Assembly (NCBI RefSeq): GCF_033441515.1
Contig: NZ_JAWQJT010000004.1
Span: 372,001 to 436,000, forward strand
Length of the DNA: 64,000 bases
From: Amycolatopsis solani
GTDB lineage: Bacteria; Actinomycetota; Actinomycetes; Mycobacteriales; Pseudonocardiaceae
Direction: 5' to 3'
Shown here: in pieces, positions 1 through 7,664 of the stretch
How positions within the stretch are numbered: the stretch's first letter is position 1
Layout of the letters: the number at the start of each line of letters is the position of its first letter
Translations under genes and position numbers: made by a program
Notes under the pieces: model-generated
What the model was told of the DNA's origin: nothing
The model's database searches: none
What the model saw: only the letters and a program-made list of their open reading frames with translations

Positions 1-14
1 GGAGGACCCGCGCC

Positions 15-1589
15 ATGCCCACCGCCCGCCGGCTCGCCCACGAGTTCCTGGACCGCCGTGGCCTGACCACGGTCTTCGGCAACCCCGGCTCCAACGAGCT
101 GCCCTTCCTCGCCGAGCTGCCGGACCACTTCCGGTACGTGCTCGGCCTGCACGAAGGCGCCGTCGTCGGGATGGCCGACGGCTACGCCCAGGCGACCGGC
201 CGCCCGGTGCTGGTCAACCTGCACGCGGCCGCCGGCTCGGGCAACGCGATGGGCGCGCTGACCAACGCCGTCTACTCGCGCTCGCCGCTGGTGCTGACCG
301 CGGGCCAGCAGGTCCGCTCCGCCATCGGGCTGGAGGCGATGCTCGCCAACGTCGAGGCCACGCAGCTGATGCGGCCGCTGGTCGGCTGGGCCGGCGAGCC
401 GAGCTGCGCGGAAGACGTCCCGCGCTCGCTCGCGCAGGCGGTGTTCGAGGCCGAGCTGCACCGGCGCCCGACCTACCTCTCGGTCCCCTACGACGACTGG
501 GCCGCCGAACTGCCCGCGAACGCCGCCGTGACGCTGGACCGCAACGTCCAAAGAGGACTCGCGCCCAGCGGGGCCCAGCTCGACGAGCTCGCGGCGGCGC
601 TGGCCGGGGCGAAGAACCCCGCACTCGTGCTCGGTGGTGACCTCGACGCCACCGGCCTGTTCGACCGGGCCGTGGCACTGGCCGAGCACCTCGGGCTGCC
701 GACCTGGGTGGCGCCGTCGCCGCACCGGCTGCCCTTCCCGAACCGGCACCCGCTGTTCCGCGGCGTGCTGCCCGCCGGCATCGCGCCGATCTCGGCCGCG
801 TTCACCGGGCACGACCTCGTGCTGGTGCTCGGCGCGCCGGTGTTCCGCTACCACCAGCACGTGCCCGGCGCGTACCTGCCGGAGGGCACGCGGCTGATCC
901 AGGTGACCGACGACTTCGGCGCCGCCGCCCGCGCCCCGATGGGCGAGGCACTGGTGGCGGATCCGGCGCCGGTGCTCGAGGCGCTGCTGGCGAAGGTGCC
1001 CGCCCGGCCCTCCGCGGGCGAATTCGTGCCGGCCCCGGAGCCCAAGACCGGCGAGAAGGCCCTGCACCCGGAACAGGTCTTCGCCGCGCTGCGCGAGACC
1101 CAGTCCGACGACACCCGGTACGTCGTCGAGTCGACGTCGACGAACTCGGCGTGGTGGCGGCAGATGGACCTGCGCCGCGAGGGGTCGTACTTCTTCCCGG
1201 CCGCCGGCGGGCTCGGGTTCGGCCTGCCCGCCGCGGTCGGCGTCGCCATGGGCAGCCCGGACCGCCCGGTCGTCGGCGTCATCGGCGACGGCTCGGCGAA
1301 CTACGGCATCACGGCGTTGTGGAGCGCGGCGCACTACCGCGTCCCGGTCACCTTCGTGATCCTGCGCAACGGCGTCTACGGCGCACTGCAGTGGTTCGGC
1401 GAGGTGCTCGGGACGCCGGACGTGCCCGGCACCGAGATCCCCGGCCTCGACTTCGCCGCGATCGCCGCCGGCTACGGCGTCCCCGCCACCACCGTCACCG
1501 ACCTCGGCGACCTGCACGACCAGCTCAAGTCGACCCCGGACGGCCCGCGGCTGATCCAGGTCGACACCGAACCGACCACACCGGAGTGA
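15..1589 (+). CDS. mdlC: Benzoylformate decarboxylase (thiamine diphosphate enzyme)
   Basis: Decarboxylates benzoylformate (phenylglyoxylate) to benzaldehyde, a step of mandelate breakdown in the cytosol. It has 524 residues, normal family length. The active site known from the Pseudomonas enzyme is present almost residue for residue: Ser26 in NPGSNE, cofactor Glu47 in LHEGAV, His70 in NLHAAAG, and a histidine at about 280 in RYHQH. The thiamine-diphosphate GDGS motif is near 424 and GVYGALQWF near 453. The ATG follows GGAGGA by 8 bases, so the start is real although the promoter lies outside the window. The stop is 2 bases before the aldehyde dehydrogenase start, which indicates one operon. 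Family and active site are seen; the exact substrate is inferred from them and from the next gene. Confidence 0.92.
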   Translation: MPTARRLAHEFLDRRGLTTVFGNPGSNELPFLAELPDHFRYVLGLHEGAVVGMADGYAQATGRPVLVNLHAAAGSGNAMGALTNAVYSRSPLVLTAGQQVRSAIGLEAMLANVEATQLMRPLVGWAGEPSCAEDVPRSLAQAVFEAELHRRPTYLSVPYDDWAAELPANAAVTLDRNVQRGLAPSGAQLDELAAALAGAKNPALVLGGDLDATGLFDRAVALAEHLGLPTWVAPSPHRLPFPNRHPLFRGVLPAGIAPISAAFTGHDLVLVLGAPVFRYHQHVPGAYLPEGTRLIQVTDDFGAAARAPMGEALVADPAPVLEALLAKVPARPSAGEFVPAPEPKTGEKALHPEQVFAALRETQSDDTRYVVESTSTNSAWWRQMDLRREGSYFFPAAGGLGFGLPAAVGVAMGSPDRPVVGVIGDGSANYGITALWSAAHYRVPVTFVILRNGVYGALQWFGEVLGTPDVPGTEIPGLDFAAIAAGYGVPATTVTDLGDLHDQLKSTPDGPRLIQVDTEPTTPE

Positions 1590-1591
1590 TC

Positions 1592-3019
1592 ATGACCTTG
1601 CTCGACGACGAATTCTCGCAGGGAAGCGGCGGGACCCACCGGGTCGTCGAACCGGCCACCGGGGAGACCCTGGGCGGCGTGGGCATCGCCACGCCGGCCG
1701 ACGTCGCGGAAGCCGCCACCGCGGCAGCGGCGGCCCAGCGCGACTGGGCGCGGCGCAAGCCCGCCGAACGCGCCGCCGTGCTGCGCCGGGCCGGCGAGCT
1801 GTGGGAGGCGCACGCCGCCGAGGTGCAGGACTGGATCGTCCGCGAAGCCGGTTCGACGCGGCCGAAAGCCGCGATCGAGACGGAAATGGCGGCCGGGATC
1901 TGCTTCGAAGCCGCGGCCCTGCCGACGCACCCGCTCGGCGAGGTGCTGAGCACCGGCGAGCCCCGCTGGTCGCTGGCGCGGCGCCAGCCCTGCGGTGTGG
2001 TCTCGGTGATCTCGCCGTTCAACTTCCCGCTGATCCTGGCCATCCGCTCGGTCGCGCCCGCGCTGGCGCTCGGCAACGCCGTGCTGCTGAAGCCGGACCT
2101 GCGGACCGCGGTGTCCGGCGGTGTGAGCATCCTGCGCGTCTTCGAGGAGGCCGGGCTGCCCGCCGGGTTGCTGCACCTCCTGCCGGGTGACGCCGCCGTC
2201 GGGGCCGCGGTCGTCGACGCGCCCGAGGTCTCGGTCGTGTCGTTCACCGGGTCGACCGCGGCCGGGCGGAAGGTCGGCGAGGCCGCCGCGCGCTCGCTCA
2301 AGCGCGTGCACCTGGAGCTGGGCGGGAACAACGCGCTCGTCGTGCTGCCGGGCGCCGACGTCGCCAAGGCCGCCTCCGCCGGCGCGTTCGGCTCGTTCCT
2401 GCACCAGGGCCAGATCTGCATGACCACCGGACGGCACCTCATCCACGAGTCCCAAGTGGACGAATACGTCGAGGCGCTGGCGGAGAAGGCGCGCCGGCTG
2501 CCGGTCGGGAACCCCGCCACCGGCGATGTCGCGCTGGGCCCGATCATCGACGACCGGCAGCTCGCGCACATCACCGACGTCGTCGACCGGAGCGTCGCGG
2601 CGGGGGCCCGGGTGCTGGCCGGCGGCAAGCCCGACGCGCCGTTCTACCCGCCGACCGTCCTCTTCGGACTGTCCGGTGACAACCCCGCCTGGCGCGAGGA
2701 GATCTTCGGCCCGGTCGCCCCGGTGCGCGCCTACCGCGACCTCGACGAGGCCGCGCGGATCGTCAACGACTCCGAGTACGGCCTGTCGGTCGGCATCCTC
2801 GGCGACGTCGGCACGGCGATGACCCTGGCCGACGAGGTCCGCTCGGGCAAGGTGCACATCAACGAGCAGACCGTCGGCGACGAGCCCACCGCGCCCTTCG
2901 GCGGCGTCGGCGACTCCGGCAACGGCTCCCGCTTCGGCGGGGCGAAAGCCAACATCGAGGCCTTCACCGAAACGCAGTGGCTGACCGTCCGCGCGGACAT
3001 CGCGGGTTACCCCTTCTAA
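1592..3019 (+). CDS. Benzaldehyde dehydrogenase (NAD(P)+), ALDH superfamily
   Basis: Oxidises an aromatic aldehyde, most likely the benzaldehyde made by the preceding decarboxylase, to the acid. It has 475 residues. Catalytic Cys276 lies in QGQICMTTGRH and general-base Glu242 in LELGGNN, 34 residues apart as usual in ALDHs. SPFNFPL near 150 and the FTGSTAAG nucleotide-binding turn near 220 support the fold. The sequence resembles the XylC/MdlD benzaldehyde dehydrogenase branch. The ATG at 1592, 2 bases after the decarboxylase stop, is preferred over upstream in-frame codons that would read through the neighbour. The MFS transporter start follows after 11 bases. The aldehyde substrate is inferred from context. 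Confidence 0.88.
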   Translation: MTLLDDEFSQGSGGTHRVVEPATGETLGGVGIATPADVAEAATAAAAAQRDWARRKPAERAAVLRRAGELWEAHAAEVQDWIVREAGSTRPKAAIETEMAAGICFEAAALPTHPLGEVLSTGEPRWSLARRQPCGVVSVISPFNFPLILAIRSVAPALALGNAVLLKPDLRTAVSGGVSILRVFEEAGLPAGLLHLLPGDAAVGAAVVDAPEVSVVSFTGSTAAGRKVGEAAARSLKRVHLELGGNNALVVLPGADVAKAASAGAFGSFLHQGQICMTTGRHLIHESQVDEYVEALAEKARRLPVGNPATGDVALGPIIDDRQLAHITDVVDRSVAAGARVLAGGKPDAPFYPPTVLFGLSGDNPAWREEIFGPVAPVRAYRDLDEAARIVNDSEYGLSVGILGDVGTAMTLADEVRSGKVHINEQTVGDEPTAPFGGVGDSGNGSRFGGAKANIEAFTETQWLTVRADIAGYPF

Positions 3020-3030
3020 GGAGAACGGCA

Positions 3031-4239
3031 ATGACGACGTCTCCCGTCCGTCCCGTGTGGACGGCGGTCCTCTGCTGGCTGACCGTGCTGCTCGAGGGCT
3101 ACGACCTGGTCGCGCTCGGCGCCACCATCCCGACCCTGCTCAAGAGCGGCTACCTCGGCTTCACCGCGGCGGGCGCGACCCTGGTCGCCACGGTGTCGCT
3201 GATCGGCGTGGCCGTCGGCGCGGCCTGCCTCGGCCCGCTCACCGACCGGTTCGGCCGCCGCGGCATGCTCATCGGCTCGGTGCTGCTGTTTTCGGTGTTC
3301 ACGCTGCTGACGCCGCTGGCGCCGAACGTGGCGACGTTCGGGATCTTCCGGTTCCTTGCCGGGCTCGGCCTCGGCGCGTGCATGCCGGTGGCGCTGACGG
3401 TGATGTCGGAGAACCTGCCCGCCCGGCGGCGCGCCAGCGCGAGCACGTTCACGATGACCGGCTACCACGTCGGCGCGGTGCTGACGTCGATCCTCGCGCT
3501 GTACGCGAAGGAAGACTGGCACCTGCTGTTCTACGGCGGCGGGATCGCCGGCCTGGTGGCCGTGCCGCTGATGTGGTGGAAGCTCCCGGAGTCGGCGGCT
3601 TACCTGGCCGCTCGCGAGGACGCGGACCGGGTCAGCGTGCGCGACCTGCTGGGCGCGCGGTTCCGGCGGGTCAGCATCGCGGTGTGGACCGGGTCGTTCA
3701 TGGGCCTGCTGCTGGTGTACGGGCTCAACACGTGGCTGCCGCAGCTGATGCGGACCGCGGGCTACCCGATCTCGACGTCGATCACGCTGCTGCTGGTGCT
3801 GAACATCGGCGCGGTGCTCGGCCTGGTGCTGGCGGGCACGATCGCCGACCGCTTCGGCATCCGGCCGATCGCGCGCATCTGGTTCGGCGCCGGCGCGGTG
3901 CTGCTGGCGGCACTGAGCCTGCGCATCGGCAACGCGTTCCTGCTGAACACGGTCGTGCTGCTGACCGGCGTGTTCGTGTTCTCCGCGCAGGTGCTGATCT
4001 ACGGGTACGTCGCCCAGGTGTTCCCGGCCCGACTGCGGGGCACGGCGCTGGGGCTGACGTCGGCGGTCGGGCGGCTCGGCTCGATCCTCGGCCCGTTCGT
4101 GACCGGTGCGCTGGTCACGGCGGGGGTCGCCTACCCGTGGGGCTTCTACTTCTTCGCCGTCGTGGCCGCGCTCGGCCTGGGTGCGGTGCTGGCGCTGCGC
4201 GAGTCACGGCCGGCGGAGGAGCCGGTCGCGGTGGCCTAG
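3031..4239 (+). CDS. MFS transporter, aromatic acid:H+ symporter (AAHS-like)
   Basis: Twelve-helix inner-membrane permease of 402 residues, probably importing an aromatic acid such as mandelate, benzoylformate or benzoate for the two enzymes upstream. The first helix carries LLEGYDLVALG, close to the D-G-Y-D signature of PcaK/BenK-type carriers. The loop 2-3 motif GPLTDRFGRRG and the loop 8-9 motif ADRFGIRP are typical of MFS proteins. The ATG at 3031 is preceded by AAGGAG at 3018-3023, whose first bases belong to the previous stop codon, so translation is tightly coupled. The stop shares CTAG with a convergent small gene. Substrate is inference. Confidence 0.85.
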   Translation: MTTSPVRPVWTAVLCWLTVLLEGYDLVALGATIPTLLKSGYLGFTAAGATLVATVSLIGVAVGAACLGPLTDRFGRRGMLIGSVLLFSVFTLLTPLAPNVATFGIFRFLAGLGLGACMPVALTVMSENLPARRRASASTFTMTGYHVGAVLTSILALYAKEDWHLLFYGGGIAGLVAVPLMWWKLPESAAYLAAREDADRVSVRDLLGARFRRVSIAVWTGSFMGLLLVYGLNTWLPQLMRTAGYPISTSITLLLVLNIGAVLGLVLAGTIADRFGIRPIARIWFGAGAVLLAALSLRIGNAFLLNTVVLLTGVFVFSAQVLIYGYVAQVFPARLRGTALGLTSAVGRLGSILGPFVTGALVTAGVAYPWGFYFFAVVAALGLGAVLALRESRPAEEPVAVA

Positions 4240-4406
4240 GCCGTCTCTTCCGGACGGCGCCGCATGGTGGGTTCGGGCCGCTCGGTGCGCCGGTCGGAGT
4301 CGCGCAGGACCTCGCGGGCCTGGCCTTCGGGGTCCTCGCTCTCCACGGCCTGCTCTTCGGGCAGCAGCTCGGCCCGGGTTTCGGTGCGGTCGGGGGTGTC
4401 GTCCAT
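4236..4406 (-). CDS. Small acidic conserved-type protein
   Basis: A 56-residue protein starting MDDTPDRTETRAELLPEEQ and rich in Glu, Asp and Arg. It has no cysteine, no hydrophobic segment and no recognised domain. The central EDPEGQAREVL-DSDRRTE stretch resembles small acidic proteins I associate with actinomycete genomes, but I cannot name a function. It ends convergently with the aromatic transporter and shares the bases CTAG with it. No strong ribosome site is visible, only AGCGAG. Coding status rests on the closed frame, third-position GC bias and protein-like composition. Confidence 0.55.
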   Translation of the reverse strand: MDDTPDRTETRAELLPEEQAVESEDPEGQAREVLRDSDRRTERPEPTMRRRPEETA

Positions 4407-4460
4407 GTCTCGCTGGTACCCGCTCGGGCGCGGTCTCAGACAGACCGCGCCCGGGTGGGG

Positions 4461-4907
4461 TCAGGCCGCTTCGACGCGGAACACCGCGATGCGGTCCGCC
4501 GCCGCGGCGACCCCGTCCGGTGTGGACGCTTCGGCGAGCCCGGTCGTCACGAACCGCTTGCCCACGCTCGGCGGGCTCGTCTCGACCAGCTTCCGCAGGA
4601 CGGGACGCCGCTCCTCGACCGGCAGTTCGGCCAGCCGCGCGGCGGTCGCCCGGCGGCCCCGGGTGAGCGTGACCTCCGCCGCCGCCCGGACGTTCGCCAC
4701 CCAGGCCGCCTTCGGGTAGGCCTGCACGATGTAGCGGTGCCCGTCGATGGGCAGCACCGCGATGGGGAAGGTGCGCGGGACGCCGGTGCGCCGCCCGGGC
4801 ACGGTGAGCAGCTGCATCGGGCCGAAGGCGACGCCGAGCCGCTGCAGCCCGACCACGATCTTGTTGCCGGCGTTGACCATCCGGCGGTAGCTCTGCGCTG
4901 TCGTCAT
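4461..4907 (-). CDS. DUF385 / nitroreductase-like deazaflavin (F420) family protein
   Basis: A 148-residue protein of the Ddn-like split-barrel family. Members bind F420 or related flavins and reduce quinones, nitro compounds or lipids, often near the membrane. Seen here are LLTVPGRRTGVPRTFPIAVL near 35-55, the usual beta-strand entry where DUF385 proteins carry T-x-G-R-x-S/T-G, and YIVQAYPKAAWVANVRAA, matching the family's G-x-x-W-x-x-N-L segment. I chose ATG 4907 (MTTAQSYRR); an in-frame ATG at 4925 would add six residues. AT-rich TCATATGA just upstream could be part of its promoter. Its role here is unknown. Confidence 0.75.
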   Translation of the reverse strand: MTTAQSYRRMVNAGNKIVVGLQRLGVAFGPMQLLTVPGRRTGVPRTFPIAVLPIDGHRYIVQAYPKAAWVANVRAAAEVTLTRGRRATAARLAELPVEERRPVLRKLVETSPPSVGKRFVTTGLAEASTPDGVAAAADRIAVFRVEAA

Positions 4908-4953
4908 GCCCCGACGGTACACCATTTCATACGAGACTCATATGATCTGAGTT

Positions 4954-5106
4954 TCAGGTTCGCTCGGGTTCGGGCTGCGTCTCGGGCGGCAACGGATCCG
5001 GCACCGGGACGCCGGGCTCCGGGACGGGCGGCACCGGCTCCGGGAGATCGGGGTCGGGCCGGACCGGTTCGGGCGTCACCGGAGGTGCGGTGGCTGCGAT
5101 CGGCAT
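4954..5106 (-). CDS. Small proline/glutamate-rich peptide gene
   Basis: A 50-residue open frame reading MPIAATAPPVTPEPVRPDP and ending in ETQPEPERT. About 20 of the 50 residues are proline, mostly in PEP/PDP/PVP repeats. GGAGGGAA ends six bases before the ATG, an excellent ribosome site and the main reason to accept the gene. No signal peptide, helix or domain is seen, and it would be an extended, unfolded peptide. It lies alone between the DUF385 gene and the amidase promoter. It could be a translated leader or a spurious frame in GC-rich DNA. Confidence 0.45.
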   Translation of the reverse strand: MPIAATAPPVTPEPVRPDPDLPEPVPPVPEPGVPVPDPLPPETQPEPERT

Positions 5107-5173
5107 CGGGCTTCCCTCCGCCACGCGCCGTCCGCGGGTCGGACGGCGATCACGGGTGAACTACCCCGAACCC

Positions 5174-5204
5174 TTGACCCTGACACCGTGTCAGGTCCTA
5201 TCCC
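5174..5204 (+). promoter_or_regulatory. MerR-type promoter of the amidase-merR operon
   Basis: The -35 element TTGACC is at 5174-5179 and the -10 element TATCCC at 5199-5204, separated by 19 bases instead of the usual 17. Inside the spacer is a perfect inverted repeat, CCTGACAC-C-GTGTCAGG, at 5179-5195. A 19-bp spacer filled by a palindrome is the classic architecture of promoters twisted open by MerR-family activators. The expected start of transcription lies at or just before the amidase ATG at 5211, so the mRNA would be nearly leaderless. The cognate regulator is probably the MerR gene at 6466. Confidence 0.8.
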
Positions 5205-5210
5205 GGACCC

Positions 5211-6458
5211 ATGACGTTCTTCCGCACCGCCACCGAAGTGGCCGCCGGCATCCGCCGCGGCACGCTGTCGTCCCGCGAACTCACCGAACGGCTGCTCGCA
5301 CGCATCGACGCGGACGACCTCAACGCCGTCGTCGTCACCGATCGGGACACCGCGCTGGCCGCGGCCGCGGCCGCCGACCGGGTTGCCACCGCCGGGCCGC
5401 TGCACGGCGTGCCGATCACCGTCAAGGAGGCGTTCGACGTGGCCGGGCTGCCGACGACCTGGGGCGAGCCCGCGTTCGCCGGTCACATCGCGGACCGGGA
5501 CGCCGTGGTCGTCGAACGGCTGCGGGCCGCGGGCGCGATCGTCGTCGGGAAGACCAACGCGCACCACCTGCTGGCCGACTTCGGGCAGACCGCCAACCCG
5601 GTCTACGGGCGGACGCTCAACCCCCGGGACCGCACCCGGACCCCCGGCGGTTCCAGCGGCGGCGCGGCGGCCGCGCTGGCCGCCGGACTGTCCTTTCTGG
5701 ACTACGGCTCGGACCTGGCGGGCTCGATCCGGATCCCGGCGGCGTACTGCGGGGTCTACGGGCTCAAGCCGACCGCGGGAACCGTTCCGCTGCAAGGCTT
5801 CCAGCCGCCGGGAGCGCCGCCGCCGAAGCGGGAGTTCCCGTCCGCCGTCGGCCCGCTCGCGCGCTCGGCCGCGGACCTGCGGCTCGCGCTGAGCGTGACC
5901 GGGGAGCGGCTCGACCCGTCCCGCCGGTCCCGGCTCGCGGACTTCCGCGCCGGCGTGGTCCTCGACGACCCGGCCTGCCCGGTGACGGCCGAGGTGGGCG
6001 AGGTCCTTTCGGACGCCGTCGACGCGCTCGCCCGCGCCGGCGTCGAGGTCCGCGAAGGCTGGCCGGACGGCGTGGACCCGGCCGGCCAGGCCGAAGCGTT
6101 CGGCTTCCAGGTCGAGTGGTTCTTCGCGAACGGCGACGTCGACGGCGCCGGAGAGCAGGAGCGGCGGCGGCTGGCGTACGCGGCGGCCTGGGACCGGTAC
6201 TTCCGGGACGTCGACGTCTTCCTCTGCCCGGCGGTCTTCACGACGGCGTTCCGAAACCTCGGCGACCGCTACGCCGACCAGGCGTTCTGGATCGCGCAGG
6301 CGTCGCTGCCCGGGCTGCCCGCGGTGAGCGCGCCGGCGGGCGGCACGCTGCCGGTGGGGCTGCAGGTCATCGGCCCCGCGCACGAGGACGACACGGCGCT
6401 CACGTTCGCCGAACTCGCCGCGGCCGTCGTCGGCGGGTTCACCGCGCCTGGGGAATGA
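5211..6458 (+). CDS. Amidase signature-family hydrolase
   Basis: A 415-residue cytosolic amidase that would hydrolyse a carboxamide to acid and ammonia. The Ser-cisSer-Lys triad is complete: Lys72 in PITVKEAFD, Ser148 in TPGGSSGG, and nucleophile Ser172 in SDLAGSIRIPA; the 24-residue Ser-Ser spacing is exactly that of FAAH. The protein is shorter than many amidases (about 450-500) and has no GatA partner genes nearby, so a tRNA amidotransferase role is unlikely. The ATG lies 7 bases after the -10 box with no Shine-Dalgarno, fitting a leaderless mRNA. It is followed after 7 bases by a MerR regulator with a ligand-binding tail, so its expression is probably induced by a small molecule. Substrate unknown. 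Confidence 0.87.
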   Translation: MTFFRTATEVAAGIRRGTLSSRELTERLLARIDADDLNAVVVTDRDTALAAAAAADRVATAGPLHGVPITVKEAFDVAGLPTTWGEPAFAGHIADRDAVVVERLRAAGAIVVGKTNAHHLLADFGQTANPVYGRTLNPRDRTRTPGGSSGGAAAALAAGLSFLDYGSDLAGSIRIPAAYCGVYGLKPTAGTVPLQGFQPPGAPPPKREFPSAVGPLARSAADLRLALSVTGERLDPSRRSRLADFRAGVVLDDPACPVTAEVGEVLSDAVDALARAGVEVREGWPDGVDPAGQAEAFGFQVEWFFANGDVDGAGEQERRRLAYAAAWDRYFRDVDVFLCPAVFTTAFRNLGDRYADQAFWIAQASLPGLPAVSAPAGGTLPVGLQVIGPAHEDDTALTFAELAAAVVGGFTAPGE

Positions 6459-6465
6459 TCGGCGG

Positions 6466-7257
6466 GTGTTCTCGATCGGTGACTTCGCCCGCCACGGCCG
6501 GGTTTCGGTCCGGATGCTGCGCCACTACGACGCGCTCGGGCTGCTGCGCCCGGCCCGCGTCGACCCCGCGACCGGCTACCGCAGCTACACCGCCGGCCAG
6601 CTGGCGCGGCTGAACCGGATCGTCGCGCTGAAGGACCTCGGCTTCACGCTGGAGCAGGTGGCCACGCTGCTGGCCGACGAGATCACGGCCGAGCAGGTGC
6701 GCGGCATGCTCACGTTGCGCCGGGCGGAGCTGGAAGCGTCGCTGGCGGAAGGCGCGGCACGGCTCGCGCAGGTCGAGGCCCGGCTGCGGACGATCGACGC
6801 GCCCGACGTCGTGATCAAGCAGCTGCCGGCCATGCGGGTGGTCGAGCTGACCGGGCTCGCGGCGGGGTTCGCGCCGGAGTCGATCGGCCCGGTCGTCCGC
6901 CCGCTGTGCGCGGAGCTGGGCCGCCGGCTGTCCACTGCGGACGTCACCCCGGCCGGCCGGCTGACGTGCTACTACGAGCAACGCGCGGAGGACGAGGTCG
7001 TGGTCCACGCGGCCCTCCCGGCGTCGATCGGCCCGGGCGACCTGAACGGCCTGGCGGTGGCGGACCTCCCGGCCACCCGCGCGGCGACGCTCGTCCACCG
7101 CGGCGCGATCGACGGGGTGCTGCCGAGCTGGCAGGCGGTGGTGCGGTGGATCGCCGACCACGGTTTCACTTCGGCGGGGGCGCAGCGGGAGCTGTACCTG
7201 GACTGCCCGGCGGATCCGGCGGGCTGGGTGACGGAGCTGCAGGAGCCGGTCGGCTAG
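6466..7257 (+). CDS. MerR-family regulator with GyrI-like effector domain
   Basis: A 263-residue transcription regulator of the BmrR/TipA type. The MerR helix-turn-helix and wing are at the N-terminus (SIGDFARHGRVSVRMLRHYD, then GYRSYTAGQLARLN), followed by a dimerising helix of about 70-115. From about 120 there is a GyrI-like ligand-binding domain (MRVVELTG; YYEQRAEDEVVVHAALP; LYLDCPAD). The start is GTG 6466, 7 bases after the amidase stop, so the two are co-transcribed. I infer that it controls its own operon through the 19-bp-spacer palindromic promoter at 5174-5204. Its stop shares CTAG with the convergent ArsR gene. Confidence 0.88.
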   Translation: MFSIGDFARHGRVSVRMLRHYDALGLLRPARVDPATGYRSYTAGQLARLNRIVALKDLGFTLEQVATLLADEITAEQVRGMLTLRRAELEASLAEGAARLAQVEARLRTIDAPDVVIKQLPAMRVVELTGLAAGFAPESIGPVVRPLCAELGRRLSTADVTPAGRLTCYYEQRAEDEVVVHAALPASIGPGDLNGLAVADLPATRAATLVHRGAIDGVLPSWQAVVRWIADHGFTSAGAQRELYLDCPADPAGWVTELQEPVG

Positions 7258-7610
7258 GCCGGGTGGTGGGCGTGGTCGCCTGCCGGGATCTCGCGGTCCA
7301 CGTGCTCCGCGTGGTGCAGTGCCTGGGCCAGCAGGCCGCGGACGTGGTTGTCCGCCGCCGAATAGTAAACGAACGTGCCCTCTCGGCGGCCCTTCACCAG
7401 ACCCGCCAGGCGCAGCTTCGCCAGGTGCTGGCTGACCGCCGTCGGGGCCGCGCCCGCCAGTTCGGCCAGGCAGGCCACCGAGGACTCGCCCTGCAGCAGG
7501 GCCCACAGCACCTTGATGCGGGTCGGGTCGGCGAGCAGGCGGAACGACTCCGCGGCCAGGTGGACCTGCTCTTCGGTGGGCATGTCGAACTCCGGCAGCG
7601 ACGCGTGCAT
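7254..7610 (-). CDS. ArsR/SmtB-family metal-sensing repressor
   Basis: A 118-residue winged-helix repressor. The recognition helix is in AGAAPTAVSQHLAKLRLAGL and the wing in KGRREGTFVYYSA. Near the C-terminus, Asp87, His89, His100 and His103 reproduce the D-x-H-(10)-H-x2-H alpha-5 zinc/cobalt site known from SmtB and CzrA. The tail is histidine rich (GDHAHHPA), as in nickel/cobalt sensors of this family. It is divergent from a cation-diffusion exporter, and the 54-base gap contains a perfect inverted repeat. Metal binding would release DNA and switch on the exporter. Which metal (Zn, Co or Ni) is not certain. Confidence 0.9.
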   Translation of the reverse strand: MHASLPEFDMPTEEQVHLAAESFRLLADPTRIKVLWALLQGESSVACLAELAGAAPTAVSQHLAKLRLAGLVKGRREGTFVYYSAADNHVRGLLAQALHHAEHVDREIPAGDHAHHPA

Positions 7611-7632
7611 GGCGCTTACCCTACTACTTGCG

Positions 7633-7654
7633 TATCTGCGTGCTTACGCAGATA
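7633..7654. promoter_or_regulatory. ArsR operator between divergent metal genes
   Basis: A perfect inverted repeat lies between the starts of the arsR-type gene (7610, minus) and the CDF gene (7665, plus). The left arm TATCTGCGT and right arm ACGCAGATA are separated by GCTT. It is 23 bases from the arsR start and 10 bases from the CDF start, so one bound dimer could cover both promoters. Use by the neighbouring ArsR protein is inferred. Confidence 0.8.
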
Positions 7655-7664
7655 GACTCAGACC

